DNA from: Myxococcales bacterium
GTDB taxonomy: Bacteria > Myxococcota_A > Polyangia > Fen-1088
Length of the DNA stretch: 6,835 bases
NCBI GenBank assembly: GCA_003170035.1
Contig: PMZX01000174.1
Location: 4,327-11,161 of the forward strand
Direction: 5' to 3'
Shown: positions 5,464 through 6,835 of the stretch, piece by piece
Layout of the letters: every line of letters begins with the position of its first letter
Position numbering within the stretch: the first letter of the stretch is position 1
Notes under the pieces: model-generated
Databases searched by the model: none
What the model was told of the DNA's origin: nothing
What the model saw: only the letters and a program-made list of their open reading frames with translations
Translations under genes and position numbers: made by a program

Positions 5464-5479
5464 TGCCATCGGCGTGCCA
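5464..5479 (-). promoter_or_regulatory. Candidate sigma-54 (-24/-12) promoter for the ECF sigma gene
   Basis: On the minus strand this reads TGGCACGCCGATGGCA, against consensus TGGCACGnnnnTTGCW. The whole -24 half, the spacing, the -12 GC and the trailing A match; the only mismatch is G for T at -14. Initiation is expected near 5453 (a G on the transcribed strand), with a leader of about 67 bases to the ATG at 5386. It is the best such match I found by eye in the window and points straight at the ECF gene. Confidence 0.6.
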
Positions 5480-5570
5480 AGTGCCCCCAATTGCCGGCAC
5501 CCCTTTGGGCTGTTCGCTTGTCCACGGCGTGTCCGCGACTGGTTCACGACCGGCCCATGAAGCGGCGGCT

Positions 5571-5654
5571 GCAGCCAGGCGTGTGGGTTTGTCCTGACAG
5601 CCACGCGTCGCTCAGAATACGGAGAGGAACTAGGCTACAGAGCAGCCTGGCTGC
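5571..5654. repeat. 10-bp inverted repeat in the spacer behind the hypothetical gene
   Basis: GCAGCCAGGC (5571-5580) and GCCTGGCTGC (5645-5654) are perfect reverse complements 64 bases apart; pairing continues as GGCT/AGCC (5567-5570, 5658-5661) after a 3-base bulge. A local alternative hairpin is AGGCT (5632-5636) with AGCCT (5644-5648). This lies 3' of the minus-strand gene ending at 5675 and may structure the end of its mRNA. No U-tract marks an intrinsic terminator. The rest of 5387-5674 holds only the ECF upstream signals. Confidence 0.35.
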
Positions 5655-5674
5655 CGCAGCCACAACTCGCCCGG

Positions 5675-6835
5675 CTACTCGTTGAATTCACTCCCCACGG
5701 TGCTGTCAACGCCTTCGGCGTTGCAGAAGTTCTGCTTCTTGATCATGGGCGGCGGGTTGGCGCGCTCGCGGCGGGCGCGGGCAAGACGATTGGAGAACGC
5801 CTTGTGGAAACGTTCGCCACGTTTCTCAAGTGCCTCCACCATCTGCTTCCAGGCGGCGGCGTCTCTGGCGGACGTCGAGTCCTCGGCCGAGGGCGCGGGC
5901 GGCTCGGGAGCGAGCGCGACCATGGCCGCCAGATCCTCCAGGAGAACCGCATCGAACTTGGGATCGGCGCAGGCGGCAGTCACGGTCGGGACCAGCACGC
6001 TATCCCGAAATTCGGCCAGATCGTCAGCATCGACCTGACACCAGAGCAGGCGCGCATGCAGCTGAGCCAGTGCGGTGCCCGTCTCGCCGCGCGACCCCGT
6101 CAGTAGATGCTTGAAGACGTCGTTGTAGTCACCCTGCGCCTCGCCGTAGGAGCTCAGCATGGCTTGCATCAGCTTGGCCCGGCATTCGGGATCGCAGGTG
6201 CGGCCAAACATGTAGCCAGCCAGCCAGTGCCGTCGCTCTGCGTGGAACTTCTTCAGCATGTCTTCTTCGGCCGAGGTCACCAACTCTCCGGTTCGTGCGG
6301 TCGCCAGCACCAGCGCCGCCACCAGGCGTGCCCCGAGGGAGAACGCCTCGAAGCGCTCAACCTCGCTCCACTGACGCCGCTCATAGAGGTTCTGCAGGTA
6401 GGTCTCGAACAGCCACGCCATCTTGGTCGGATGTGCCTGCACCGCTCGTTCCTCGCGCAGCAGCCCCATCGGTCCCTTCTTGATCTCACCACTGGCGATG
6501 GAGGCGTCCAATTCGTCAGCTATGAGCTGCCCGATGGCCTCGGAACGGTCGGCCAGCTTGTCGTCCTTGCACACCTCCGCCCGCTTCTCCACCCCGAAAC
6601 GCTGCATGCAGGTCAGGGCAAAGGCTTGTTCGAGCTGGGTGTAGTTCTTGTTGGCGGTGCCGGCCAACACCACGCGCATGTAGGTCGGATTGTCGCGACC
6701 CAGCTCCAGCGCATAGGAAGCCGCCAATTCCGGGTCGAGGATGTTCCCCCGGGTGAGCGAGAGCAGGACGCCGAAGCGCTGGTCCACGGTTTGCGGCCCC
6801 TGCAGCGACAGCACCGAGAGGTTCTTGCCGAGAAT
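5675..6835 (-). CDS. Hypothetical helical protein, 3' part (386 aa in window)
   Basis: The frame is open from the right edge (reading ILGKNLSVLSLQG) to TAG at 5677-5675. The GTG at 6814 could be a start, but nothing marks it as one and the frame continues past the edge, so the N-terminus is taken as missing. I do not recognise the family. Composition predicts mainly alpha helix, with repeated amphipathic stretches (LAASYALELGRDNPTYMRVV, LVAALVLATARTGELV, AGYMFGRTCDPECRAKLM) that could form a helical-repeat solenoid. A Pro/Ala/Ser linker near APEPPAPSAEDS precedes a charged helix and a basic segment, ending NPPPMIKKQNFCNAEG. Six Cys are scattered, including one CxxxC (TCDPEC). No signal peptide or membrane segment is seen in this part. 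It is transcribed toward the ECF gene but is separated from it by 288 bp containing the ECF promoter candidate. Confidence 0.75.
   Translation of the reverse strand: MLGKNLSVLSLQGPQTVDQRFGVLLSLTRGNILDPELAASYALELGRDNPTYMRVVLAGTANKNYTQLEQAFALTCMQRFGVEKRAEVCKDDKLADRSEAIGQLIADELDASIASGEIKKGPMGLLREERAVQAHPTKMAWLFETYLQNLYERRQWSEVERFEAFSLGARLVAALVLATARTGELVTSAEEDMLKKFHAERRHWLAGYMFGRTCDPECRAKLMQAMLSSYGEAQGDYNDVFKHLLTGSRGETGTALAQLHARLLWCQVDADDLAEFRDSVLVPTVTAACADPKFDAVLLEDLAAMVALAPEPPAPSAEDSTSARDAAAWKQMVEALEKRGERFHKAFSNRLARARRERANPPPMIKKQNFCNAEGVDSTVGSEFNE

Noticed and set aside
5387..5500. N-terminal extension of the ECF frame to 5500
   Set aside because: The added residues are not ECF-like and would cover the sigma-54-like element at 5464-5479; the start at 5386 has a Shine-Dalgarno sequence.
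5522..5532. CCACGGCGTGT as an activator site for the ECF promoter
   Set aside because: Only CACG-G-CGTG is symmetric, it is two bases shorter than the 4294 dyad, and it lies only about 45 bp from the -24 box.
5058..5597. Plus-strand frames opposite the ECF gene and its upstream region
   Set aside because: Antisense shadows of a gene with clear sigma region 2 and 4 motifs.
1..6835. CRISPR array, tRNA, rRNA or insertion sequence
   Set aside because: No regularly spaced repeats, tRNA-like cloverleaf, rRNA motifs or transposase text seen on either strand.

Overview
The window is GC-rich, bacterial and densely coding. The gene families (a homotetrameric-type NADPH glutamate synthase subunit, a soluble PAS histidine kinase, an NtrC-type sigma-54 activator, a stand-alone ECF sigma factor, and lineage-restricted hypothetical proteins) fit a Myxococcota or other former deltaproteobacterium. 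That assignment is an inference from style and content; no marker gene proves it.

Layout. 1-329 (+) is the 3' end of a glutamate synthase small-subunit (GltA/GltD family) gene. It converges on a 76-residue hypothetical protein (347-577, -). A 123-bp divergent region follows, then a predicted lipoprotein with a Trp/Tyr/Gly-rich tail (701-1471, +). A soluble PAS histidine kinase (1620-2834, +) meets an NtrC-family sigma-54 activator (2841-4187, -) tail to tail with only 6 bp between the stop codons. The gap 4188-4843 has no convincing ordinary gene but is rich in signals: perfect palindromes, a sigma-54-like -24/-12 element, a strong Shine-Dalgarno-like sequence, a very G-rich stretch and a long-range inverted repeat. 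An ECF sigma factor (4844-5386, -) follows, with a second, better sigma-54-like element in its upstream region. A 288-bp spacer leads to the 3' part of an unrecognised helical protein (5675-6835, -) that runs off the window.

How the parts may work together (inference). The activator has every residue needed to be phosphorylated, hydrolyse ATP and contact sigma-54. Two sigma-54-type elements lie close by: one directed at the ECF sigma gene, the other divergent from the activator gene with a perfect 13-bp palindrome about 124 bp upstream of it, a normal distance for an activator site. This suggests a local cascade in which the activator turns on an ECF sigma factor and a short G-rich transcript. 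The neighbouring kinase keeps its phosphoacceptor histidine but has lost the key Asn of the N box and the Asp of the G1 box, so it may be a pseudokinase, a phosphatase or a sensor scaffold rather than the activator's ordinary kinase. This candidate circuit is the most notable content of the window; nothing in the sequence proves that it works.
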